This document shows, piece after piece, positions 8,939 to 16,091 of a stretch of 33,936 nt of DNA. Under the pieces are notes generated by a model. The model ran no database searches. It worked only from the letters and a program-made list of their open reading frames with translations, and was not told where the DNA came from. Location of the stretch: positions 1-33,936 of the forward strand of contig JBDHEI010000033.1 in NCBI GenBank assembly GCA_039591075.1, in the 5' to 3' direction. The position numbers were made by a program, and so were the translations under genes. The stretch comes from JAOTVV01 sp039591075. GTDB lineage: Bacteria; Gemmatimonadota; Gemmatimonadetes; Gemmatimonadales; GWC2-71-9. Numbering within the stretch: position 1 is the first letter of the stretch; the number at the start of each line of letters is the position of its first letter.

Positions 8939-9649
8939 TCATTTCCGTGCCACCAGCACGTGGTCGCATGGGTAAAGCGTCGCCATGCCGACCAGCTCAT
9001 CCAGGACGCCGAGTAGGAGAACGAGGCACAGGTGATTCAAGAGCCACACCGGCCAGCGCAAGAGCGGCAGGGTCCCGAGCGTGCTCATGAGCAGCGCGCT
9101 CGCCCCATGTCCGAGGAAGCACAAGAGCCCGCCCGTCGGTGTGATCTCAAGTATCTCCAGGTCGGCCCGCCGGCACAGCGCGTCGAGCCCGTAGCCCGTG
9201 TACCGGTAGTAATCGTGTGGTGCCTCGTGGATCACCGAGAGGTGCGGTACGCTCAGGATGACGACGCCTCCAGGTCGGAGTACTCTTGCGATTTCGCCCA
9301 TCGCATCCCACGGCCGTGGTACATGCTCGAGGACCTGGCTGCAGAGCACGGTGTCGATCGACTCGTCGTCGATCTCCGACATGTGTTGAAGGTCCGCGAT
9401 GACGTCGACGTTGCCCGAGCGATTCTCCACATCGATCGAGATTAGCTCCGAGCCCACGGCGGTCAGGAGTTGCTTGTAGGGGGATCGACCAGAGCCCGCA
9501 TCCAGGCAGCGACCGTGAGCGTGTGCCGAAATCTGCCGGCTCACCCCAGCGTGGAGGCGCGCACGGGCGAGGGAGAGGGTATGCAGGAGGCCGCGAGAGG
9601 CGAGGGCCTCCTCGATCTGCTGCCTGCCGCGCTGCAGGAAGTGGCTCAT
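8939..9649 (-). CDS. SAM-dependent methyltransferase, paralogue B
   Basis: This is a 236-residue class I methyltransferase. Motif I is CLDAGSGRSPYKQLL, with SIDVEN as the acidic strand and TVLCSQVLEHVPRPWDA after it, then LRPGGVVILSVP. It carries the block IHEAPHDYYRYTGYGLDAL, almost the same as in the protein encoded at 6937-7653. The C-terminal part holds a long hydrophobic region (LLCFLGHGASALLMSTLGTL and WLLNHLCLVLLLGVL), so it is probably membrane-associated and may act on a lipid-linked glycan. It is the first gene of the minus-strand methyltransferase-glycosyltransferase-methyltransferase set. It lies 115 bp downstream of the heptahaem cytochrome gene on the same strand; that gap shows no clear terminator. 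Confidence 0.88.
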   Translation of the reverse strand: MSHFLQRGRQQIEEALASRGLLHTLSLARARLHAGVSRQISAHAHGRCLDAGSGRSPYKQLLTAVGSELISIDVENRSGNVDVIADLQHMSEIDDESIDTVLCSQVLEHVPRPWDAMGEIARVLRPGGVVILSVPHLSVIHEAPHDYYRYTGYGLDALCRRADLEILEITPTGGLLCFLGHGASALLMSTLGTLPLLRWPVWLLNHLCLVLLLGVLDELVGMATLYPCDHVLVARK

Positions 9650-9764
9650 GGTCGACGGAGACTACTGCGGTCCCGCTGCGGAGTCCACGGTAGCGCGTTC
9701 CGCAGTTCGGGGTCGACCATCCGCCGAGAGAGACTAGGTTGGGGTGTGTGTGGACGTCGTGTCC

Positions 9765-10619
9765 TCATCGCGGCGCGGGACGTACGGATCCGCCGCCGTG
9801 AGAGACGTGGCACTCTGTGCACGCCCCCTCGGGTCCGTGCGCGGGTGCTGTAGCGGCAGCGGCGGCCGGCGATAGTCGGCGGCGCCCCGGAGCCGCCGAG
9901 ACTGCCGACAGGCCCACTGAGCCGTGGCAGGATAGGCATAGCAGGTCCGGAGTCGGTTGACGCAGCAGTCGGGTGTCGTCCGCGCCCCGGTGGAGGTCAT
10001 GGCAGTCCGAGCATGCAAGGGTCACGTGCTCGTGTTGCAGGTACTCGCCTCCCCGGTGGCATTCGCCGCAGATGAGGCGCTGCTCGCTGGCATCCGGGAT
10101 GGGCGAGAGCCGGTCGTGCGGATCGTGGCACTCCGTGCACTCGATGATCATGGCCTGAGTGTCGAACGACAATGGCGATTCGAGCTGCCTCCTTGACGGC
10201 GTTCCGCGGCGTCCGCCCGACCGAGGGACGAGGACATTGACATCGCCAAGGGGGTGGCTCGCGCCCCGTGCAAGCGGGAGGTACAGTGCGCCGTCCGACG
10301 GCTGGGCGACGGTAAGATCCGAAATCTCCGGCTGTCGCCCCCGCAAGCCCTGGCCGAGGTGACACCGGGCACAGCTTGCGGAAACGGCACCTGCGCCGGG
10401 TGCCTGCGTCTGGAGCCAGACCTCGACTTCTGTGGGCCAGTCGTCGTCGCCAAGGCGGAGGGTGAACCGGCTGCGCGGCCCCACGTGCGCGCCGTGGCAG
10501 TAGTCACAGCCGCTGGCGGGAAGCACGGGTGTATCGTCGGAGGTTTGAGGGTGTTGCGCGACGAGGACGGTGGGCAGGACGGACACGGCACCAGCCCAGC
10601 AGAACCGCAGCCACGACAT
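9765..10619 (-). CDS. Secreted heptahaem c-type cytochrome (doubled CXXCH type)
   Basis: This 284-residue exported protein has a hydrophobic signal segment (residues about 5-21) and seven CXXCH haem c sites: CDYCH, CARCH, CTECH, CGECH, CSDCH, CLSCH and CTECH. The CTECHDPHD...CGECH and CLSCHGS spacing is that of the 'doubled CXXCH' / DmsE-MtrA-like family of periplasmic multihaem electron carriers. Extra histidines near the motifs (DPHD, DLH, VSHGG) can supply distal ligands. Its ATG comes 1 nt after the stop of the beta-barrel gene, so the two are co-translated. That pairing suggests a porin-cytochrome conduit moving electrons across the outer membrane; this is inference from family and context. 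The C-terminus is alanine/proline-rich and low complexity. Confidence 0.9.
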   Translation of the reverse strand: MSWLRFCWAGAVSVLPTVLVAQHPQTSDDTPVLPASGCDYCHGAHVGPRSRFTLRLGDDDWPTEVEVWLQTQAPGAGAVSASCARCHLGQGLRGRQPEISDLTVAQPSDGALYLPLARGASHPLGDVNVLVPRSGGRRGTPSRRQLESPLSFDTQAMIIECTECHDPHDRLSPIPDASEQRLICGECHRGGEYLQHEHVTLACSDCHDLHRGADDTRLLRQPTPDLLCLSCHGSVGLSAVSAAPGRRRLSPAAAAATAPAHGPEGACTECHVSHGGGSVRPAPR

Positions 10620-10620
10620 C

Positions 10621-12534
10621 CTAGAACGTCCGCTCCACGCGCACCGAGAACCGATCCTCGGTCCGCCGGAGGCCGTCCTCCCAGGTGCGGACCTGGTAGT
10701 CCGCCTCGATGCTCACTCGCGCGATACGGAAGGATGCGCCCAGCCGCCCGCCGATGTGGCTCCGCGTCAGGTCCGTCGAGGATTGTGACACGGTCCACGC
10801 GCCGCCCGAGGCCCACGCGCTCAGGAACCTTCGGGCGGCCCACGACACGCCCCCAGAGACGCTGAGCGTTCGTGCTTGGTTCGCCGCACGGCCCGACCAA
10901 CTGGCACCACCGCCGACGTTGATGGACATTCGCGCCGGCAATCTCATGCTGAAGCTGCCGTGCATGGACGTCAAGGCGTAGTCGAAATCCCCCGATTGCC
11001 GCAGCAGCCGAGTGGCTGCGGCCCGCGCCTGACCGGACAACAACCGCCCGCCGACTCGAATCCCGAGCTCGGTCTCGTTGAGATCGCTCAGGTAGAAGTT
11101 GCCAATGCTGCCCTCCGGTACGTCCGACAGTGGCACCGTCCGCCTCAGCCGCACGAATGCGTCGACCGGTCCAGCCAGCAGATGCGCTTCGGCCGAGGCA
11201 GCCAGCTGGTCGCTCGGTGCAAGCGGCGGGAGAGCGTACGCATAATCGACCGACACCGTGTCCCCGACGGCGATGCGGCTGGCCGGGGTGAGAGCGATCA
11301 GCGTGAACGGGCCGCTCGCCAGCACGTCGAAATCCAATCCGACCTGGTAGAGAAGACCGCGATCAACGCTCGAAACACGGATCGAGGCAGGGTCAACTCC
11401 AGGGTTCTCGAGCAGAAAACTGCCGTCGAGCCCCACCACCTGTTCCTCTCCCACGATCTCGGCCAGGCCATCGCCTCCCACCTCCGACCTGACGCCGACG
11501 AACGCTACCGAGCCCCCACCGTTGATCCGGATCCGTCCCGGCAACCGATAGAGGAAACCCACGGATTGCGTCAGGGTCAGCCGCCGCTCCCGGTCGATCG
11601 GGCGCCGGGTCCACTGCGAGCCGAAACTCGTGCTCCCCTTCAATCCGGACCCGATCGGGTACGACAGCCCAAAGCCCGTGGTCCAGATCGAGTTCAGGGT
11701 CACGTCCGATCGCGTTGTCAGGTAGCGGAGCGAAAGGTTGGACGTGAGGCGGTTCGTGTGTCGGATTCGACCCGCCTCCGACCAACTCCACCGTGTCCGG
11801 CCTCCTGGGCCGTCGTAGCGCAGGTACCCAAGTTGCGAACTCCAGATGCTGCCGCTGCCCCATCGATGTCGGTGCGCAAGGTTGCCGATCCACTGCCCAA
11901 TGGCGGGGCCTTGGGTGCTCGGCAGCCACAGCCGCTCGAGCAAAACCCTGGTCTTGCTGTTCTCGGCATTCAGACGCAGGGAGTGGGACGAGAAGCCGGT
12001 TGGCCCTGCGCCATCGAACGCCGCCGACTCACCATCGTACCGGTATTGGAGCCTGGTTGGCAGGCCCGGAAGGAGCATATGCAACTCTCCCACATAGCGC
12101 GTGAGCCACCGCTCATCGCCGAAGCCTGTTCGGTCCCTTCGGACGGTCTCGGACTGACCGGCCGTAAACGTCATCCAATAGGGCCTGCCATTGTGGAGGA
12201 ATGTGGCGTCCGCCGACCACGCCAAACTGCGGAACCCCGATTGGTCTCCCTTGGTTCCTCCGCTCTGCGCCCACTGGGGCTGCAGGGCTGCGCCGAACCT
12301 GAACAGGTTGGGATGCACCACCGCACCGTCGATTCTCAGAAGCACCCACTCCGTGGTCTGCAGCAGGTAGGCTCCCTCGGGGTAGGTCGAATTGCGGGAC
12401 CAGTTGCGCATCACGCGCGCGCCCAGCCGCCCCTCCACACCTCGCAGGGTAACTGGGGATTGAGCGGTGAGGTGTCCGGAACCGGCGACCAGTAGACCGC
12501 ATATGAGGCAGCCGCGGAGCGCCGCGCCGTTCAC
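10621..12534 (-). CDS. Outer-membrane beta-barrel protein of multihaem cytochrome conduit
   Basis: The 637-residue product starts at the GTG at 12534, which overlaps the stop of the upstream cytochrome gene (GTGA). A longer frame upstream is only a shadow of that gene. The N-terminus is a signal peptide ending near LTAQSPVTLRG. The body is a long series of alternating polar/hydrophobic strands with terminal aromatic residues (for example WVLLRIDGAVV, LQYRYDGESAAF, LSLRYLTTR), and it ends in FSVRVERTF, the C-terminal Phe typical of outer-membrane barrels. About two thirds along is a more soluble insertion (ENPGVDPASIRVSSVDRG through VGDTVSVDYAY). It lies between a hexahaem lipoprotein gene and a heptahaem cytochrome gene. 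By analogy with MtrB/OmbB-type conduits it is likely the sheath through which the cytochrome passes. No sequence identity to MtrB is claimed. Confidence 0.85.
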   Translation of the reverse strand: MNGAALRGCLICGLLVAGSGHLTAQSPVTLRGVEGRLGARVMRNWSRNSTYPEGAYLLQTTEWVLLRIDGAVVHPNLFRFGAALQPQWAQSGGTKGDQSGFRSLAWSADATFLHNGRPYWMTFTAGQSETVRRDRTGFGDERWLTRYVGELHMLLPGLPTRLQYRYDGESAAFDGAGPTGFSSHSLRLNAENSKTRVLLERLWLPSTQGPAIGQWIGNLAHRHRWGSGSIWSSQLGYLRYDGPGGRTRWSWSEAGRIRHTNRLTSNLSLRYLTTRSDVTLNSIWTTGFGLSYPIGSGLKGSTSFGSQWTRRPIDRERRLTLTQSVGFLYRLPGRIRINGGGSVAFVGVRSEVGGDGLAEIVGEEQVVGLDGSFLLENPGVDPASIRVSSVDRGLLYQVGLDFDVLASGPFTLIALTPASRIAVGDTVSVDYAYALPPLAPSDQLAASAEAHLLAGPVDAFVRLRRTVPLSDVPEGSIGNFYLSDLNETELGIRVGGRLLSGQARAAATRLLRQSGDFDYALTSMHGSFSMRLPARMSINVGGGASWSGRAANQARTLSVSGGVSWAARRFLSAWASGGAWTVSQSSTDLTRSHIGGRLGASFRIARVSIEADYQVRTWEDGLRRTEDRFSVRVERTF

Positions 12535-13421
12535 GGCTCTTCCGATGCGTCGCTCGTGGGTTCGGTGTGGCACCGTCTGCACTCCACGAGACCGAAGGCC
12601 GCCGCGCCGTCGTGACAGCTCCCGCACGCCGTGCCTTCGCGCATCGGCGCCATCGCCAAGGTATCGGTACCTGCCCGCATCGCGAATGTCGAGGGATGGC
12701 AGGCCGTGCAGCGGTACCGGATCCGGTGAGACCAGTGTGGGAAACGCGCTGCGGGGTACGCGTCGTCCATCGCGCCTGCAGCCTCCGCGCGAGCCATGAT
12801 GAGGTCGCGGCCCAGCGGCTCCTCGATGGGCTCGTACGCAGGCAATCCGCCATGGCACCGCACACACGTGGAAACGGCGAATGCCACGAGACCGTGGCAC
12901 CGACCGCAGGCTTCGCCGGCATTGACCGCTTCCATGGTGATGGGCTCGCCGCCGTACTCGAAGATCTCCTCGTGGCAGCTCTGGCAGCCGACCCACTCGA
13001 CGTGCGCGCTGTGGGGGAACCTGGCGTCGAACATCTGGTCCGGGCCCTTGAGCGAGATGTCGAATGCGAAACCCGGCAGTCCCCGGACAGTGGTATCGCC
13101 GGGCCGGTTCCAGCGTGGCTCTATCACGCCCTCACGGATAGCCGCAACCCAATCCACGCCGCCGGCAACGTCCTTGGGCAGCAGCTCAATGATGCTATCG
13201 CGATCGGTTAGGAGCTCGATCGGCAGGGGCGCGCGCTCCTCCGGCACCGCATCCGCAGGCCCGGCCAAGGCTCCACGGGACTCCGGGCCACTCTGCGACG
13301 CAGGTTCCGGCTGCTCGGGCAGGTCGAGCAGGACCGCAGCGACGGTAGAGCATCCGCCCATCAGGACTGCGGCGACGAGGATGCTCACGAGGGTTCTCAA
13401 CGAATAGACGCGTGCCCGCAA
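12531..13421 (-). CDS. Hexahaem c-type cytochrome lipoprotein with two tri-haem c7-like units
   Basis: This 296-residue product starts at a TTG at 13421. It is supported by a GGAAGG ribosome site 7 nt upstream; the ATG at 13428 is out of frame and too close to that site. The N-terminus is hydrophobic and ends in LMGGCS, a lipobox-like site, so the protein is probably lipid-anchored. Six CXXCH motifs fall into two repeats of three. Each begins FPHxxH, then C-x2-CH, then about 30 residues including M-x5-G-x2-CGxCH, then a third CxxCH (CQSCH/CGRCH/CVRCH and CTACH/CGSCH/CRRCH). That matches the c7-type tri-haem domain described for 'nanowire' cytochromes. Both halves keep the FPH histidine that usually ligates a haem iron. 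It is the first gene of the operon with the barrel and heptahaem genes. Confidence 0.9.
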   Translation of the reverse strand: MRARVYSLRTLVSILVAAVLMGGCSTVAAVLLDLPEQPEPASQSGPESRGALAGPADAVPEERAPLPIELLTDRDSIIELLPKDVAGGVDWVAAIREGVIEPRWNRPGDTTVRGLPGFAFDISLKGPDQMFDARFPHSAHVEWVGCQSCHEEIFEYGGEPITMEAVNAGEACGRCHGLVAFAVSTCVRCHGGLPAYEPIEEPLGRDLIMARAEAAGAMDDAYPAARFPHWSHRIRYRCTACHPSTFAMRAGTDTLAMAPMREGTACGSCHDGAAAFGLVECRRCHTEPTSDASEEP

Positions 13422-13499
13422 TGCTCATCCTTCCGAAGCGCGTAGCCCCAATCTATTCCTACGCTCCTCTTCCCCTCTAAGCCCCCCCATCGGTGCCAT

Positions 13500-13514
13500 C
13501 GATACAAAGTATCG
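13500..13514. promoter_or_regulatory. Palindromic candidate operator before the cytochrome-barrel operon
   Basis: CGATAC and GTATCG are perfect inverted arms around AAA, about 80 bp upstream of the TTG start of the hexahaem gene. The size suits a dimeric regulator half-site pair. No known regulator consensus is recognised. Confidence 0.35.
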
Positions 13515-14043
13515 CACTTGCAGTCTGAAGGAATCGTGAAGCGAACAACAAGTCGTTGCCAGACAATAGGTTAGAGCGTTGCCACCAAAGCGCCTCCGGC
13601 AGCGCGGTGGAGGTCGCAACGGACTGAGGATACGACGAATATCTCGCTCCCGATGGGTCCGTCAAGAAGCTCGAGCCACCGCGTTCTCGACTCTCGGCGT
13701 CCGGGGCACGAATACCGAACAGCTACGCCGCCTATGCACTCGTCCACCTGCCGTTGCGAGGAAGCCTCAGGCGAGTCACAAGTTGCTTCCTGTCAGTCTG
13801 TTACAGCGCTGCGTGCGAAGCGCAGATCGCACGGCCCGAGGAGGTGCAGCGCAGCAGAAAAGCAACAATTCCACATTTACATCTTCATCACTCATTAATG
13901 GAAAACTCATAAACGCGAACCTACACTATCGGCAGTGACATGAGCTAAGGTCCCCGAGCGAATAGGCATCGGGTACCTCCTCGGTCGGTCTTCCGGACCG
14001 AACGGGGGTTTGCGGCCAGCCCTGACTGGTACGTTCTGTGGAC

Positions 14044-14050
14044 AAGGAGG
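14044..14050 (+). promoter_or_regulatory. Strong ribosome-binding site of tetrahaem gene
   Basis: AAGGAGG lies 6 nt before the ATG at 14057 and is the strongest Shine-Dalgarno site in this locus. It decides the start over the in-frame ATG at 14063 and suggests high expression of the tetrahaem cytochrome. Confidence 0.8.
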
Positions 14051-14056
14051 CGGACG

Positions 14057-14704
14057 ATGGCGATGAAGACAACCCTGCTCGCGGCGCTCGTGGCGATCGC
14101 GCTTCCCACTGCCGCGTCGGCATCGACACCGCTGTGGAACGGTGCCATGGGCACCTGGCTCTCGCTCAGGGCGAGTCCCCACGATTTCACGGGGTCGAAC
14201 CCGGTCAGCACGTACAGGAACCTGGCCACCAACATGTGCGAGTCGTGCCATGCGCCGCACGAAGCCATTGGCGCTGCCTACGGGCCGCTGTGGAACCACA
14301 CGCTGAATACCGGCGCGAATGCGTACACGATGTACGGCACCACGATTGCCGGCAACGGCCCGACGACGGCAGGTGCGCCCGGCACCGCCTCGCTCCGCTG
14401 CCTCGGATGTCACGACGGTACCCTCAACATCGATCAGTTCGGTGGATCGGGTGGTACTGTCGACATAACGGGCGAGTTTGTCAGCTCGAAGGCCAACGTC
14501 ACGACGGACCTGACGGATGACCACCCCGTCGGGTACAACATTCCGTTCGGGGGTACCGGCTGGCAGACCGCCATTGGTGCGACCGCGAAGGCATACGCCG
14601 GAGATGTTGAGTGCGCCAGCTGCCACGATCCCCATGGCGTGGCGAGCTACGGCGTGCATTTCCTTCGCGCCGCGGATTTCTGCACGGACTGTCACAACAA
14701 GTAG
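14057..14704 (+). CDS. Secreted tetrahaem c-type cytochrome, candidate filament-forming (OmcE-like)
   Basis: This 215-residue protein has a signal peptide (MKTTLLAALVAIALPTAASAS, cleavage near residue 23). Four CXXCH sites begin at residues 61 (CESCH), 115 (CLGCH), 186 (CASCH) and 209 (CTDCH). Further histidines in SPHDF, APHE, PLWNH, DDHP, DPHG and GVHF can serve as distal ligands. The order HDF...CxxCHxPH...PLWNH...CLxCHDGT...DHP...CxSCHDPH...CxDCHN is that of a family of small secreted tetrahaem cytochromes. From memory, that family includes Geobacter OmcE, which polymerises into conductive filaments; homology at that level needs testing. The gene is divergent from a cytochrome-barrel operon and followed by a propeller lipoprotein. 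Two hairpins after the stop and the strong ribosome site suggest it is made in excess over its neighbour. Confidence 0.9.
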   Translation: MAMKTTLLAALVAIALPTAASASTPLWNGAMGTWLSLRASPHDFTGSNPVSTYRNLATNMCESCHAPHEAIGAAYGPLWNHTLNTGANAYTMYGTTIAGNGPTTAGAPGTASLRCLGCHDGTLNIDQFGGSGGTVDITGEFVSSKANVTTDLTDDHPVGYNIPFGGTGWQTAIGATAKAYAGDVECASCHDPHGVASYGVHFLRAADFCTDCHNK

Positions 14705-14713
14705 GGCACGGCA

Positions 14714-14734
14714 CCCCTGGCATTCGTGCCGGGG
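14714..14734 (+). terminator. UUCG-capped hairpin after tetrahaem gene
   Basis: Ten bases after the stop, CCCC-T-GGCA, the loop TTCG, then TGCC-GGGG form an 8-bp stem with one bulged T and a stable UUCG tetraloop. There is no T-tract, so it may be an mRNA 3'-end stabiliser or a partial terminator. Confidence 0.55.
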
Positions 14735-14757
14735 CCTGTGTAGACTGGAAGGAACTT

Positions 14758-14784
14758 GGGGGGTGGCCGCGGCGGCCACCCCCC
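14758..14784 (+). terminator. Strong 11-bp GC hairpin between tetrahaem and propeller genes
   Basis: GGGGGGTGGCC (14758-14768) and GGCCACCCCCC (14774-14784) are perfect arms with a 5-nt loop, followed by only TT. It is likely a terminator or attenuator lowering transcription into the lipoprotein gene 40 bp downstream. Confidence 0.65.
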
Positions 14785-14824
14785 TTGTGCACACATGGCT
14801 CTTCCTGTCGGTTGGAGGCTGTCG

Positions 14825-15895
14825 ATGCTGGTGTTTGGACGCGCACTGGCTGGTGTGGGTTCCTTCTCCACTGCGATGCTCTTTGCAGCGTGTGCCAGTG
14901 GCGGCACGAGGCAGTACGTGTTCTACCCGCCGCCGCCGGACACGGCGCGGTTCCAGTTTCTCACGGGCATTTCCTCACTCGACGACATGAAGGGATCCGG
15001 GCGCTCCCTGCTGTCTACCCTCATCGGGGAGGAGCAGAAGCGGAGTCCCATCCGCATCGTCCGGCCCTATGGCGTAGCAGTGGACTCCGGCCTGATCTAC
15101 GTGTGCGACGTCAAGATGCCCGGAGTCTCGGTGATCGACCTCGCCGAACGGACCATCCGCCAGATCAGGAGTCCCACGCTGCCGCAGCCCAGTAACTGTG
15201 CAGTGGACCGTGCGACCGGCGAGCTGTACATCGTAGACAACACGCGGAGCGAGGTGGTGATCATCGGGACGGACGGAGTGTACGCGGGCGTCGTGAGCGA
15301 CAGTCTCAGGGGACCCGGCGGAGTCGCCGTGACGGAGGACCGGGTCTGGGTGACCGACCTCGGCACGCGGCAAGTCAAGGTGTACGACAAGGCATCCCGA
15401 CGGTATTTGCGGGCATTCCCCGACGTCGCACTCCCCGAAGGAGATTCGACGACCTTGCGCTGGCCCTTGAATATCGCGGTCCGGTACGATCGGGTATACG
15501 TCAGCGATCAGTTTGCCGGGCGTGTGCAGGTGTACTCGACCGGCGGCGAGTATCTCCTGACGGTGGGACGGCGCGGTGCCAGTTTCGGCGCGTTCGATGT
15601 CCCCAAGGGTGTGGCGGTGGATAGTGAGGGGCGCCTATACGTGGCCGACTTCCAGTTCCACCATGTGCAGATCTTCAATGACGAGGGCCGGGTGCTGACC
15701 TACCTGGGCGGAGGAGGTATGGGCAGGCCGGGCTATCTGGGTGGGCCCATTGGCATCGCCATAGATGAAGCCAATGTGGAGCTCTTTCGGGAGTACGTGC
15801 ATCCCGATTTCGAGCTCGAGTTTCTGGTGCTGGTCACGAACCAGCTGAGTCCGGACAAGCTCTCGGTGTACGGCTTCGTCGTGCCCAAGCAGTAG
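14825..15895 (+). CDS. NHL/six-bladed beta-propeller lipoprotein
   Basis: The 356-residue product starts at the ATG at 14825, supported by GGAGG 6 nt upstream; an in-frame extension to 14756 would run through the terminator hairpin. The signal peptide ends in a lipobox-like LFAACAS (Cys about 22). After a short linker the body shows repeated NHL-type blades: GVAVDSGLIYVCD, NCAVDRATGELYIVD, GVAVTEDRVWVTDLG, NIAVRYDRVYVSDQF and GVAVDSEGRLYVADF. Each is followed by a V-x-V/I-F/Y-type strand. Such propellers are binding or scaffold domains. Placed directly after a secreted tetrahaem cytochrome, it may act in assembly, anchoring or secretion of that cytochrome at the outer membrane; this is inference from position. 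No catalytic motif is seen. Confidence 0.85.
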   Translation: MLVFGRALAGVGSFSTAMLFAACASGGTRQYVFYPPPPDTARFQFLTGISSLDDMKGSGRSLLSTLIGEEQKRSPIRIVRPYGVAVDSGLIYVCDVKMPGVSVIDLAERTIRQIRSPTLPQPSNCAVDRATGELYIVDNTRSEVVIIGTDGVYAGVVSDSLRGPGGVAVTEDRVWVTDLGTRQVKVYDKASRRYLRAFPDVALPEGDSTTLRWPLNIAVRYDRVYVSDQFAGRVQVYSTGGEYLLTVGRRGASFGAFDVPKGVAVDSEGRLYVADFQFHHVQIFNDEGRVLTYLGGGGMGRPGYLGGPIGIAIDEANVELFREYVHPDFELEFLVLVTNQLSPDKLSVYGFVVPKQ

Positions 15896-15923
15896 CGAAG
15901 CGCCAGGACCACCGGCGGGTAGC

Positions 15924-15948
15924 GCCGACCAGACCAAGTGCGGTCGGC
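15924..15948. terminator. Bidirectional hairpin between convergent genes
   Basis: GCCGACC (15924-15930) and GGTCGGC (15942-15948) pair across an 11-nt loop, with GTTTG close after. It lies between the propeller gene and the ABC permease gene, which converge. A second weaker stem, GGAGG/CCTCC at 15998-16017, may serve the opposite strand. Confidence 0.5.
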
Positions 15949-16091
15949 CCGTTTGTCCGGTGTGCTCCTCCGGTCACTGGCCACGGGTCGTCCGGTTGGA
16001 GGGATTGTAGTTCCTCCGACGCCAGGACGGCGCAAGGGTTCCCCGGGGGGACAACGATCCGCTGAAGTATCCGTGGTCGGTGCGGAGAGCG

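Larger units (their letters stand above)
13422..14056. other. 635-bp divergent intergenic control region
   Basis: No convincing gene is seen here. It separates the two divergent cytochrome operons and so must hold both promoters. Visible elements are: a 6-bp palindrome with a 3-nt centre (CGATAC-AAA-GTATCG, 13500-13514) close to the minus-strand operon start; a hairpin GTGCGA/TCGCAC with an 8-nt loop (13813-13832); an AT-rich island at about 13857-13920 in otherwise GC-rich DNA; a TACACT hexamer (13922-13927) 17 nt after TGGAAA, a weak plus-strand promoter candidate; and a hairpin TCGGTC/GACCGA (13985-14001) in the likely leader of the tetrahaem gene. A search by eye for the GEMM-type riboswitch known upstream of some Geobacter cytochrome genes found no match. 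Confidence 0.6.

Noticed and set aside
10876..12495. Open frame of 539 codons on the plus strand
   Set aside because: It is antisense to the barrel gene, rich in R/P/Q, without domain signals; the minus-strand frame has a signal peptide, barrel strands and operon overlaps.
13579..13938. Possible 119-residue gene in the divergent region
   Set aside because: There is no ribosome site or family signal; composition is that of random GC-rich translation and it spans candidate regulatory elements.
13840..14056. GEMM-type riboswitch upstream of the tetrahaem cytochrome
   Set aside because: Known in Geobacter cytochrome leaders, but the conserved ACGCAAAG-type core and paired helices were not found by eye.
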